From: JBDKJS01 sp039806065
GTDB lineage: Bacteria > Bacteroidota > Bacteroidia > AKYH767-A > 2013-40CM-41-45
DNA length: 21,912 nucleotides
Reading direction: 5' to 3'
Assembly (NCBI GenBank): GCA_039806065.1
Contig: JBDKJS010000056.1
Span: 1-21,912 of the forward strand
Shown: piece after piece, positions 1-7,796 of the stretch
Layout: each line of letters starts with the position of its first letter
Numbering within the stretch: position 1 is the stretch's first letter
Notes under the pieces: model-generated
What the model was told of the DNA's origin: nothing
The model's input: only the letters and a program-made list of their open reading frames with translations
Databases searched by the model: none
Position numbers and translations under genes: made by a program

Positions 1-160
1 TTCTATCTTCGATCAATAACTGTTTGATTTCCTCTACATTTTTAATTTCAAAATTTTTATAGGATTTGTCCTTGAGCTGAAGCCGTGAAAACTTCTCCTC
101 AAAATATTTACACGAAAAAGAATGGGACAGTGACTGTCCAATTAATCCATAGGTATCCAT
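1..160 (-). CDS. aroE: Shikimate dehydrogenase, N-terminal part (cut by window edge)
   Basis: Only the first 53 codons are in the window; the rest lies beyond base 1. The protein begins MDTYGLIGQSLSHSFS. This matches the start of shikimate dehydrogenase, which reduces 3-dehydroshikimate to shikimate with NADPH in aromatic amino acid synthesis. S14 and S16 of the SHSFS stretch align by position with the shikimate-binding serines of the E. coli enzyme. The following KYFEEKF is, from memory, the form seen in Bacteroidota members. The ATG at 160-158 is 6 bases after the dedA stop codon, so the gene is probably the last or a late member of the same transcript. The NADP-binding C-terminal domain cannot be checked here. 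Confidence 0.88.
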   Translation of the reverse strand, partial: MDTYGLIGQSLSHSFSCKYFEEKFSRLQLKDKSYKNFEIKNVEEIKQLLIEDR

Positions 161-166
161 CTCACT

Positions 167-805
167 TTATTTGTTAAAAAATTTAATCTTCAAATATCCT
201 ATTACCATAGGTAACAATGATATGCCTATAATACCAAATACTACTAAAGAAAAATTTTCCTTAACTATTGGTAAGTTCCCGAAAGCATATCCTGCAAGTG
301 TGCAGACCCCAATCCATAGTATATTTCCGATTACGCAGTTTAAAATGTATTTTTTATAAGTCATGCTACCGAGCCCCGCCACAAACGGAGCAAAAGTTCG
401 CACTATTGGAACAAAACGAGCTACTATTACTGTTTTTCCTCCATGCTTTTCATAAAATTGATGTGTCTTGTCTAGATAACTTTTCTTGATAGGAGATCTT
501 TTGGCCTTGATCAAAGTTTGACCTATAAATTTACCAATAAAATAATTGGAGTTATCACCACAAAAGGCTGCAATAAAAAGTATTAAACACAATAGCGGTA
601 AATTTAGTAAACCTTGTGCACAAAGCGCTCCTGCAGCAAAAAGAAGCGAATCGCCAGGAAGAAATGGAGTAATTACCAATCCCGTTTCACAAAAAATGAT
701 GAGCGCAAGTAGTCCATAGGTAAGTGCTCCATGGGCTAAAACAAATTCACTCAAATGGTGGTCAATATGGAGAATAAAGTCTAATAGTTCTTTGAAAAGA
801 TCCAT
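167..805 (-). CDS. DedA/VTT-family membrane protein
   Basis: This is a 212-residue integral membrane protein of the DedA (SNARE-associated, VTT) family. Some members flip undecaprenyl phosphate or phospholipids across the inner membrane; the substrate of this one cannot be told. Family marks are E40 in the first re-entrant region, PGDSLLFAAG (50-59), the acidic G83-D84, and the conserved RFVPIVR (130-136) followed by FAPFVAG. The C-terminal part has GNILW and GYAFG in a hydrophobic segment. The length is usual for the family. The ATG is at 805-803. It lies 11 bases after the rhodanese gene and 6 bases before aroE, which suggests co-transcription. Confidence 0.9.
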   Translation of the reverse strand: MDLFKELLDFILHIDHHLSEFVLAHGALTYGLLALIIFCETGLVITPFLPGDSLLFAAGALCAQGLLNLPLLCLILFIAAFCGDNSNYFIGKFIGQTLIKAKRSPIKKSYLDKTHQFYEKHGGKTVIVARFVPIVRTFAPFVAGLGSMTYKKYILNCVIGNILWIGVCTLAGYAFGNLPIVKENFSLVVFGIIGISLLPMVIGYLKIKFFNK

Positions 806-816
806 GATTGTTAAAA

Positions 817-1134
817 TTAATAGCTGGTGAGGCTAGGATCTATTTCTTGGGCATAAGCCAGTATACCCCCTGTTAAATTAAATAGATTTGTATAACCTAA
901 TTGTGTTTCGAGTGCTTTAATGGCAGCTGCGCTACGTGCACCGCTCCTGCAATGGATGATCACTTGAACATCTTTCTTAATTTCTTCAGCGCGGGTAATA
1001 ATTTCACCAAGAGGTATTAATTCTCCTTGTAAGTTTGCAATTTCATATTCATTGGCTTCGCGCACATCTATGAGTTGGAAATTAGCTTTGCTTTCAAGCA
1101 ACTTTTTCAATTCTTGTACAGTTATACTTTGCAT
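817..1134 (-). CDS. Single-domain rhodanese-like protein
   Basis: This is a 105-residue cytoplasmic protein made of one rhodanese domain. No signal peptide is seen. The domain carries IDVREANEYE (22-31), a substrate-side helix around LQGELIPLGE, and the active-site loop HCRSGARS (61-68). The catalytic cysteine is C62, in the C-x-x-G-x-R form of GlpE/PspE-like sulfurtransferases. The intact cysteine means it should carry persulfide sulfur. The acceptor is unknown. The ATG is at 1134-1132, 80 bases downstream of manC and 11 bases upstream of dedA. Confidence 0.9.
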   Translation of the reverse strand: MQSITVQELKKLLESKANFQLIDVREANEYEIANLQGELIPLGEIITRAEEIKKDVQVIIHCRSGARSAAAIKALETQLGYTNLFNLTGGILAYAQEIDPSLTSY

Positions 1135-1214
1135 AATTTAGGTTAGCTAGGTGAATAGCGCTTCAAATGTAATATTATTTTTTAAAGTAGGTAAAGAGGG
1201 GGAAAGAATGGCCT

Positions 1215-2303
1215 TTAGGTGTATTTTTCGCCTTTTTTTATCTTGACTTCGTTTACCATATTTCTAACCTGCTGTTCATCATCTTTACGGCAAATGAGTA
1301 GTACATTTTCTGTATCTACTATGATGAAGTTTTCCATACCTTGGATCAATGCAAGTTTATCTTTGCTAATGTGGATGATGCAGTTGTTTGTATTTTCTAT
1401 CATTACTTGGTCTCCAAGAATGGCATTTTCATGAGCATCATGAGGGAGATGTTCGTAAAGTGATTTCCATGTGCCAAGATCGCTCCAACCAAAATCAGTA
1501 CTCAGGGTGTACACATTTTTGGCCTTTTCCATTACTCCATAATCAATGGATATGTTGGTGCACAGAGCATAGATTCTTTGAATGAATGCATCTTCTTCTG
1601 GGGTATTATATTTTTGTTGACCTTCGTCAAAAAGGCTGTAAATGTCAGGCTGAAATTCTTTGATCGCATTTAAAATACTTTTGGCGTTCCATACAAATAT
1701 TCCAGCATTCCATAAAAAATCTCCACTCTTCAAAAACGATTTGGCCATCTCTAAATTAGGCTTTTCTGTAAATGTCTTAACTTTTAATATTGGGTTAGCT
1801 TGGCTATTTTCTTCAGGCATAAATTGAATATAGCCATAGCCGGTATCTGGGCGGCTAGGTTGAATGCCAATGGTGAGTAACCTATTTTGTTCGGCAGTAA
1901 ACTTCAAACCTTTTAAAATCACATCATGGAAAACCCTTTCTTGTGTAATTACATGATCACTTGGGGCTACTATTAGATTAGCATCAGGATTGATACTCGC
2001 AATTTTAAATGCAGCATAGGCTATGCATGGTGCTGTATTTCTTCGCTGAGGCTCGGCCAAAATTTGATTTGGCTTTAATTTTGGTAATTGTTTTGAAACC
2101 AACTCCACATAACTATCGCTGGTCACTACAAAAATATTTTCTTCAGGACAAATGTCTGTAAATCTGTTATAGGTTTGTTGGATCAAAGTCTGACCGCTAC
2201 CTAGTATATCAATAAATTGTTTCGGTTTTGCATTTCTACTCATCGGCCAAAATCTGCTGCCAATTCCCCCTGCCATTATCACGCAGTAATTATTTTTGTT
2301 CAT
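1215..2303 (-). CDS. manC: Mannose-1-phosphate guanylyltransferase (monofunctional)
   Basis: The 362-residue protein makes GDP-mannose from mannose-1-phosphate and GTP in the cytoplasm, for glycan synthesis. It has the nucleotidyltransferase signature AGGIGSRFWPMSR (11-23) followed by KPKQF (26-30), the EPQRRNTAP segment (84-92), PSDH (114-117), GYGYIQ (155-160), the sugar-phosphate motif FTEKP (178-182), and a later GWSDLGTW. At 362 residues it has only the guanylyltransferase part. The cupin phosphomannose isomerase domain of the roughly 480-residue bifunctional ManC/AlgA enzymes is absent. It starts 23 bases after the aminotransferase stop codon. It may feed the polysaccharide locus further right, but that link is inferred. 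Confidence 0.92.
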   Translation of the reverse strand: MNKNNYCVIMAGGIGSRFWPMSRNAKPKQFIDILGSGQTLIQQTYNRFTDICPEENIFVVTSDSYVELVSKQLPKLKPNQILAEPQRRNTAPCIAYAAFKIASINPDANLIVAPSDHVITQERVFHDVILKGLKFTAEQNRLLTIGIQPSRPDTGYGYIQFMPEENSQANPILKVKTFTEKPNLEMAKSFLKSGDFLWNAGIFVWNAKSILNAIKEFQPDIYSLFDEGQQKYNTPEEDAFIQRIYALCTNISIDYGVMEKAKNVYTLSTDFGWSDLGTWKSLYEHLPHDAHENAILGDQVMIENTNNCIIHISKDKLALIQGMENFIIVDTENVLLICRKDDEQQVRNMVNEVKIKKGEKYT

Positions 2304-2326
2304 AATTTATATTTAAAAATTGTATT

Positions 2327-3607
2327 TTATTGTAATTGTGCTAGAGCGTTTTCTAATGATGTTAGTACATCTGGGATTTCATCTTTTTTAGATGTGCCAA
2401 TGCTTAATCTATACCATGGCGATTGGGTATCTGTACCAAATGCACTAAAGGGTACTACTGCAAGCTTTGCTTCATTGAGCATATAGTCCGTTACATCAGT
2501 TTGCTGAGCTAGTATGTGACCATTTTTACTTTGCATTCCTTTCAAATCTAATTTTATGGTTAAGTAGATAGCCGCTTGTGGTGGAATACAATCAACTTTA
2601 TATCCCTTTTTATTTAAGTTTTTAAATCCATTGTAGAGTGCACTCAAACGGTAGTCAATTTCTGATTTAAACTTTTTTAAAAATTTATTTACTTCTTCTT
2701 CCTGTTGCATAAAATTAGCAGTGGCTATTTGCTCTGCCTTTGGTGCCCAGGCTCCCACGTGACTAAGAATGGCTTTCATTTTGTCAATGATAACTGCAGG
2801 CCCAAAAGCCCATCCTACCCGAACCCCTGTGGCTGCCATTGATTTAGAAATACCATCTATGTAAATGGTATAATCCCTTACTGCTGGGCACAGCGTAACT
2901 GGATCGAAGTGTTTATTTTCACCAAATAATAATACTGAATAAATTTGATCATACATCAAATAAAGTGGTTTCTGATTTGTTCCTCTTCTTTGATTCTCTG
3001 CCACTACTAAATGGCAAATTTCGAGCAATTGCTTTTCGGTAAATACAGTTCCAGTTGGGTTTAGTGGACTACACAATGCCAATAAATTGGCATCTTTTAG
3101 GTAAGGCTCCAGCAGTGAGGCCGTAGGCATAAAATTATCGGCCGCGTGTGTGGTTACATAAACTGGTGTGGCGCCAGAAAGGTGACAGTAATGGTTGTTA
3201 TTCCATGATGGAACTGGAAAAACTACTTTTTCTCCCTTGTCAAGCAAGGTAATGTAGGTTGCATAAATTAATGGACGGGCACCTCCGCTTATCAATATTT
3301 CATCAGCTGAATAGTACAGGCCCTGTTGTGATTGGATAAAATTTGAAACAACATTTCTTAATTCTAACATTCCATTAGCTGCCGGATAATTGGTCTGATG
3401 CGCTCCATAAGCCGCTACAATGGCATCATTGTAAGCTGTTGGAATTGGAAATATTTTTGGGTCAAAATCGCCAATAGTAAAGTTGTAAACTTTTTCGCCC
3501 CGCTTCAATTTTTCATTTATTTCTCCCGCAAGTTTAATTATTTCTGAGCCGATTAAGTTTTCGGCCATTGCTGATACCTGAAATCGTGTGGTGGGATTGG
3601 CTATCAT
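2327..3607 (-). CDS. PLP-dependent aminotransferase, class I/II (aspartate aminotransferase-like)
   Basis: The 426-residue protein is a fold-type I aminotransferase. Visible active-site elements are NPTG (183-186), the cofactor-pairing D220 with Y223, the Schiff-base lysine K255 in GISKSMAATGVRVGW, and the C-terminal WYRLSIGTS, whose arginine should bind the substrate carboxylate. The overall pattern resembles aspartate or related amino acid aminotransferases. The exact amino donor cannot be fixed from sequence alone, so no gene symbol is given. The ATG at 3607-3605 follows a plausible promoter. It is the first gene of a run with manC, rhodanese, dedA and aroE. Confidence 0.88.
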   Translation of the reverse strand: MIANPTTRFQVSAMAENLIGSEIIKLAGEINEKLKRGEKVYNFTIGDFDPKIFPIPTAYNDAIVAAYGAHQTNYPAANGMLELRNVVSNFIQSQQGLYYSADEILISGGARPLIYATYITLLDKGEKVVFPVPSWNNNHYCHLSGATPVYVTTHAADNFMPTASLLEPYLKDANLLALCSPLNPTGTVFTEKQLLEICHLVVAENQRRGTNQKPLYLMYDQIYSVLLFGENKHFDPVTLCPAVRDYTIYIDGISKSMAATGVRVGWAFGPAVIIDKMKAILSHVGAWAPKAEQIATANFMQQEEEVNKFLKKFKSEIDYRLSALYNGFKNLNKKGYKVDCIPPQAAIYLTIKLDLKGMQSKNGHILAQQTDVTDYMLNEAKLAVVPFSAFGTDTQSPWYRLSIGTSKKDEIPDVLTSLENALAQLQ

Positions 3608-3626
3608 AGTAGTGATATTGGTCTTA

Positions 3627-3634
3627 CAAATTTA
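3627..3634 (-). promoter_or_regulatory. Candidate promoter -7 box upstream of the aminotransferase gene
   Basis: On the minus strand this reads TAAATTTG, an exact match to the Bacteroidota -7 consensus TAnnTTTG. It ends about 20 bases before the start codon, which would give a short leader. No TTG at the usual -33 spacing is seen. The motif is short and AT-rich, so a chance match is possible. Confidence 0.35.
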
Positions 3635-3726
3635 GTAAATAATGGCAATTTAATTACCCCAAGTTTTAACTGGTATTATTTATGTAAAAATGGATTTTAT
3701 GTGGGCGAAGCTAATAAATTTGCCGA

Positions 3727-4362
3727 CTAATTTTTTTCTAATTTTTTAATCTCTGCCAACGGATGAATTCTATATTTTTTACCACTTACTAAGTCAATGC
3801 ATTCAAAATGCTTTCTCAGTCTTTTACCTTTTTTAAAAATAGCTGTTTTTAGTGATCCATCTAATTTGAATTGACTTCCTTCGTCAAGCGATTCTAAGAG
3901 CAGGCGAGGAGTTTGATCATATTTTCTTAACGCTGCCATTAAATGGGTGTCGCTACAACTACTCGCTGCAGGATTGTTCAAATAGCTTTCTAGGGCACTT
4001 TTTAAAGAAGCCGGAAAGACTTCAAAAAAAGGAGTCATGAGCAAACGAAATGAATTTTTCCATTCTACACCATGTGGCATAACTTGTTGTCTAAAGTTTA
4101 AAAATGTATAGAGGTGGGCGAATTCATGAACAAGGGTTATTAAAAAGGCATATTTATTTAGATCATGATTGATGGTGATGTGGTGATGCCTAATGCCAGA
4201 ACTTAATGGCATATAGTCTCCAAACTTGGTGGCCCTGCTCTTGGTTATTTTTAAATGCACATTGTATTTAATAATCCAATCTGCCAAGGTATTTACCGTT
4301 CCTTCAGGCAAATATTTATTGAGTATAGAGCTGATTTCTTGGTGCTTTTCTTCGTAATTCAT
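3727..4362 (-). CDS. SprT-like zinc metalloprotein
   Basis: The 211-residue protein has the SprT-like zinc-binding site: HEFAH at 79-83 (HExxH, with E80 as likely catalytic base) and a third ligand candidate in HGVEWK (97-102). It lacks the cysteine-rich zinc ribbon found at the C terminus of many SprT proteins; instead it ends in a basic segment with RLRKHFECIDL. The family is related to SprT/Spartan metalloproteases, but bacterial substrates are largely unknown. It starts only 3 bases after feoB, so it is very probably translated from the feoAB message. Whether its job relates to metals or only shares the transcript is open. Confidence 0.85.
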   Translation of the reverse strand: MNYEEKHQEISSILNKYLPEGTVNTLADWIIKYNVHLKITKSRATKFGDYMPLSSGIRHHHITINHDLNKYAFLITLVHEFAHLYTFLNFRQQVMPHGVEWKNSFRLLMTPFFEVFPASLKSALESYLNNPAASSCSDTHLMAALRKYDQTPRLLLESLDEGSQFKLDGSLKTAIFKKGKRLRKHFECIDLVSGKKYRIHPLAEIKKLEKN

Positions 4363-4365
4363 TTT

Positions 4366-6486
4366 TTAGGAGAAAAGTTGATAGATTAGGTAACTTCCAC
4401 CATATGCCATTCCCAACATGATGATGAATTGAATCAAGGGCCATTTGAATCCATTTGTTTCACGCATTACCACAGCAAATGTACTCATGCATTGCATGGC
4501 AAAAGCATAGAATATCATCAACGATAGCCCTGTAGCTAGCGTATATCGCTTGGTGTTTGTTCCTGAAATGAATTCTTCTGATAATCTTTCTTTTAAGGTA
4601 TTGGCATTTTCAGCATCCGCAGCATAAATGGTGCTCATGGTTCCTACAAAAACTTCGCGAGCCGCAAATGAGGTGATCAATGCTATGCCAATTTTCCAAT
4701 CAAATCCAATTGGTGAAATTATTGGTTCTATTAATTTGCCCAGGTGACCGGCATAACTTGCTTCCAATTGTTCTGATGCAATCTGCTGAGCGCATGCAAG
4801 GCTATCAAGCTTACCCTCAGTTAACAATTGCGTATATTTTGATTCAATAGTTTTAAAATTATCTCCAGGTCCAAAGCTAGCCAATGCCCATAATACGATA
4901 CTGATAGCAATAATTACTTTTCCTGCTTCGGTGACAAAGAGTTTGATTTTTTCTATAAGTTGTAATCCTATATTTTTTAACCTAGGTAAATGGTAAGTCG
5001 GTAATTCCATTACAAAATAGCTGCGTTCCTTACTTTTAATAACATACTTCAGCACAAACGCTACCAGTAATGCGGCTACAAATCCTATTAGGTACAAGGC
5101 CATCAATACCAATCCTTGCAAATTGAATCCATAAAAAATTTTATAAGGAATTACCAATGAAATCATCAAAGCATATACTGGTAACCGTGCAGAACAACTC
5201 ATCAATGGTGTGACCAAGATGGTTAGCAAACGCTCTTTTTGGTTTTTAATAGTTCGTGCGCCCATTACAGCCGGAACAGCACATGCAGCGCCACTAATAA
5301 GCGGTATAATGGATCTACCATTGAGCCCAAATATTTTTAATAGCCTATCAGTTATAAAACTCACCCTAGCCATATAGCCTGTATCTTCTAATAATGCTAT
5401 GAAAAAAAACAACAAGCAAATCTGCGGAATGAAAACCAATACGCCATTTAATCCTGCCAATATGCCATCGGTAATTAAATCACACACTATTCCATCTGGT
5501 AAGAGCAACTTTAATTCCTCATTTAGTAGGCCAAATAGTGCATCAATTTTTTCCATTGGCCAGGCACTCCAACTAAAAAGTGCTTGGAACATTAAGAACA
5601 TGATACCTAGAAAAATTACATATCCGCCAATTTTGTGAGTAAGTATTCGGTCTATTTTGGACGTAAAATTTTTATTTGATTGAGTATCGGTTAGAATTTT
5701 TATTTGATCAACCAAAGGTGCCAATGCTTGATACCTGGCTAGTGTTTCAGCCTGCTTATAGTCCATGCTATCAAAATCAATGGATAGCAATAGATTCTTG
5801 ATTATGCTGTTCTCCTTATTGTCTGATGTTTGAGCCTCTTGTTCGCTTAGGCTACAAACCAGTTGTACAAAACCGTAATTACTTAAATGTGGAAAATGCG
5901 ATTTAGCCAATAGTTGAACAGCATCTGGGAGCGGAGCTGGTTGGTACCAATTTTCAATATTGCCCATAGGTGAGGCTTCACCAATTACATTTTTAAGCTC
6001 TTCTATTCCTTCTCCGCTTCTGGCATTCAAAGCCACACAAGTTACCCCAAAATAGTTACTTAGTTTTTTTATATCAATCCTAAATCCTTCCTTAGCTGCT
6101 ACATCAACCATATTTACAGCCAACATAGTGGGCAATCCTAATTGAATAATTTGGGAGGCTAAAAATAAATTGCGTTTGATATTGGATGCATCAATCACCA
6201 CTATGACTTTATCGATTGTGGTTTTTCGAGTGCTATCTAGTAAATAATTTACTGCTATTTTTTCATCAATAGATTTTGGATATAAAGAATAAATACCCGG
6301 CAAATCTACCAAGGTGCAATCCATGTTACGCCCATTATTAAGGATAGAAAATTTGCCTTCATGTTTATCAACCGTAACTCCTGGAAAATTTGCTACTTTT
6401 TGATTGAGGCCAGTTAAGGCATTGAAGAGGGTACTTTTCCCGCTATTCGGATTTCCAATAAGAGCTATTCGTACACTGCTAGTCAT
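4366..6486 (-). CDS. feoB: Ferrous iron transporter FeoB
   Basis: The 706-residue protein imports Fe2+ across the inner membrane. The N-terminal G domain shows G1 GNPNSGKS (11-18), the G2 threonine T38, G3 DLPG (61-64), G4 NMVD (125-128) and a G5-like NARSGEG (154-160). A soluble helical linker runs to about residue 280. The membrane part follows, with paired Gate-type segments including ISGAACAVPAVMGAR (about 397-411), SCSARLPVY (430-438) and, later, SFAAREVFVG. The length is usual for a FeoB with FeoA as a separate protein. The ATG overlaps the end of feoA by 8 bases, which supports coupled translation. Confidence 0.96.
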   Translation of the reverse strand: MTSSVRIALIGNPNSGKSTLFNALTGLNQKVANFPGVTVDKHEGKFSILNNGRNMDCTLVDLPGIYSLYPKSIDEKIAVNYLLDSTRKTTIDKVIVVIDASNIKRNLFLASQIIQLGLPTMLAVNMVDVAAKEGFRIDIKKLSNYFGVTCVALNARSGEGIEELKNVIGEASPMGNIENWYQPAPLPDAVQLLAKSHFPHLSNYGFVQLVCSLSEQEAQTSDNKENSIIKNLLLSIDFDSMDYKQAETLARYQALAPLVDQIKILTDTQSNKNFTSKIDRILTHKIGGYVIFLGIMFLMFQALFSWSAWPMEKIDALFGLLNEELKLLLPDGIVCDLITDGILAGLNGVLVFIPQICLLFFFIALLEDTGYMARVSFITDRLLKIFGLNGRSIIPLISGAACAVPAVMGARTIKNQKERLLTILVTPLMSCSARLPVYALMISLVIPYKIFYGFNLQGLVLMALYLIGFVAALLVAFVLKYVIKSKERSYFVMELPTYHLPRLKNIGLQLIEKIKLFVTEAGKVIIAISIVLWALASFGPGDNFKTIESKYTQLLTEGKLDSLACAQQIASEQLEASYAGHLGKLIEPIISPIGFDWKIGIALITSFAAREVFVGTMSTIYAADAENANTLKERLSEEFISGTNTKRYTLATGLSLMIFYAFAMQCMSTFAVVMRETNGFKWPLIQFIIMLGMAYGGSYLIYQLFS

Positions 6487-6706
6487 TATTCAAAACAATC
6501 CTTATAGCAGCGGCTTCTGATTTTCTTAAACACAAAACATAACCACTTATAGTGATTGCTATAGGATCGCCTAGTGGTGCAATATGGTATAATTCAACTT
6601 GCTCGCCAGGAAGGCAACCCATCTCCATCAATTGCAGGGTAAGTTCGCTGTTATCGATAGATTGAATAGTAGCTAGTTGATTTGGTCTTAATTCGCTGAG
6701 TAACAA
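6479..6706 (-). CDS. feoA: Ferrous iron transport protein FeoA (TTG start)
   Basis: The 75-residue SH3-like protein is the small cytoplasmic partner of FeoB. The order LSELRPNQLATIQSI, LMEMGCLPGEQVEL and GDPIAITISGYVLCLR is that of FeoA, ending in the usual EAAAIRI strand. The start is TTG at 6706-6704. Upstream in frame there is a stop codon (TAA) five codons earlier and no ATG, and the first internal ATG would delete the first third of the domain. TTG is therefore the best start. It overlaps feoB by 8 bases. Confidence 0.93.
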   Translation of the reverse strand: MLLSELRPNQLATIQSIDNSELTLQLMEMGCLPGEQVELYHIAPLGDPIAITISGYVLCLRKSEAAAIRIVLNND

Positions 6707-6741
6707 GTAATAAAAAATTTAGAATGATTATAAACAAAGTC

Positions 6742-6749
6742 CAAAAATA
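6742..6749 (-). promoter_or_regulatory. Candidate -7 box upstream of feoA
   Basis: On the minus strand this reads TATTTTTG, matching TAnnTTTG. It lies about 35 bases before the feoA start and just after the small upstream gene. No good -33 TTG is present at the right distance, so feoA may instead be read through from the small gene. Confidence 0.25.
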
Positions 6750-6758
6750 AACAATTTG

Positions 6759-6905
6759 TTAGATTTTACCAGACTTAGTTTTGCTTACCTGCTTGCCAAA
6801 TTTTGGACAATCGCATTTCTTTTTAAAAACAAAGCATGATGTGGTAGTGCACACAATGCTTCCAGCAATAAAAAGGAAGCAAGTTTTTTTAAGAAAATTT
6901 TTCAT
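6759..6905 (-). CDS. Small cysteine-rich exported protein, putative lipoprotein, upstream of feoAB
   Basis: A 48-codon reading frame runs from ATG at 6905-6903 to TAA at 6761-6759. The protein begins MKNFLKKTCFLFIAGSIVC, a basic start and hydrophobic core typical of a signal peptide. TTTSC (20-24) follows, giving a possible lipoprotein cleavage site at C24, although the lipobox is not canonical (no L-x-x-C). The mature part would be about 25 residues: FVFKKK, then CDCPKFGKQ and a basic tail. The CDC pair (C30, C32) could bind metal or form a thiol pair, but that is inference. I recall similar small exported proteins with a CDCPKF stretch in other Bacteroidota but cannot confirm this here. It is 52 bases upstream of feoA on the same strand and may share its transcript. 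Confidence 0.65.
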   Translation of the reverse strand: MKNFLKKTCFLFIAGSIVCTTTSCFVFKKKCDCPKFGKQVSKTKSGKI

Positions 6906-7055
6906 CCAACAGTGTTTAGATCAAAGGTCTCACTTATTGATTTAAGTAATAAAGTAATGCAGATAAATTTATAAACATTCAATTAAATCTTAAGCTTAAA
7001 AGATATTGGTCACCATTACGATTGAACCCATTATTAATTTGTATTTTGGCGGCTT
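6906..7055. other. Divergent intergenic region between the small exported protein and mlaE
   Basis: These 150 bases separate the minus-strand iron genes from the plus-strand lipid-transport genes and should hold promoters for both. On the plus strand, TTG within ATTGAACC at about 7020-7030 and an imperfect -7-like TATTTTG close to 7042-7048 have roughly the right spacing, but this would leave almost no leader before the ATG at 7056. No convincing iron-regulator (Fur-like) palindrome or hairpin terminator was found. Confidence 0.4.
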
Positions 7056-7796
7056 ATGAAGTGGCTTTTTCATTTGGGAAGATATTGGCTTTTTTTAAAG
7101 CAAGCATTCTCTAAACCTGAGAAATACTCAATCTATAAACGACAATTTAATAGAGAGTTGGATAATTTTGGTTATGGGTCTTTAGGAATTGTAGCATTGG
7201 TTTCAGTTTTTATGGGTGCGGTTATTACTATTCAAACAGTGTATAACTTGGTCAATCCGTTAGTACCGCTGTCGGCAGTGGGGATAGTGGTTCGAGATTC
7301 GATCATCATTGAATTTGCGCCAACCATGATATCACTTGTTTTAGCTGGCAAAATAGGATCGAGTATTGCAGGTGAAATTGGCACAATGCGCGTAACTGAA
7401 CAAATAGATGCACTAGAAATAATGGGAATTAATTCTGCAGCTTATTTGGTGTTACCTAAAATTTTAGCAGCCATTTTTATTTTCCCTTTTATAGTTGTTA
7501 TTGCCATGTTCTTAGGAATCGGTGGTGGATTTGTGGCTGGGGTAGCGGCTAATGTTATTTCGAGTGCTGATATGATCCGAGGGCTTCAAGACTCTTTTCT
7601 TCCTTTCAACGTTACATTTGCTATAATTAAAACAATCACATTTGCCTTTTTAATTACTACTATTAGCAGTTATCATGGATATTATACCGAAGGAGGAGCA
7701 TTAGAAGTAGGGCAAAGTAGTACTAGAGCAGTAGTATATTCCAGTATCCTTATCTTGATTTTTGATTATATTGAAACACAGCTTTTGTTAGCATGA
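7056..7796 (+). CDS. mlaE: MlaE-type lipid ABC transporter permease
   Basis: The 246-residue membrane protein is the permease of an Mla-type transporter that moves phospholipids or related lipids between the inner membrane and the periplasm. The family core is clear: VFMGAVITIQ (51-60), EFAPTMISLVLAGKIG from E86, and the strongly conserved GKIGSSIAGEIGTMRVTEQ (98-116) followed by DALEIMG. About five membrane segments are visible. The length is normal. The stop overlaps the start of mlaF by 4 bases (ATGA), showing an operon. No mlaD (MCE-domain) gene follows, so the substrate-binding partner is elsewhere or lies outside the window. Confidence 0.93.
   Translation: MKWLFHLGRYWLFLKQAFSKPEKYSIYKRQFNRELDNFGYGSLGIVALVSVFMGAVITIQTVYNLVNPLVPLSAVGIVVRDSIIIEFAPTMISLVLAGKIGSSIAGEIGTMRVTEQIDALEIMGINSAAYLVLPKILAAIFIFPFIVVIAMFLGIGGGFVAGVAANVISSADMIRGLQDSFLPFNVTFAIIKTITFAFLITTISSYHGYYTEGGALEVGQSSTRAVVYSSILILIFDYIETQLLLA

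Noticed and set aside
171..489. Plus-strand open frames opposite the DedA gene
   Set aside because: They are shadows of a clear membrane-protein gene on the other strand and have no recognisable domain.
6721..6740. Possible Fur-like site (AATGATTAT) near feoA
   Set aside because: Only one half resembles the site and there is no matching second half; in AT-rich DNA this is expected by chance.
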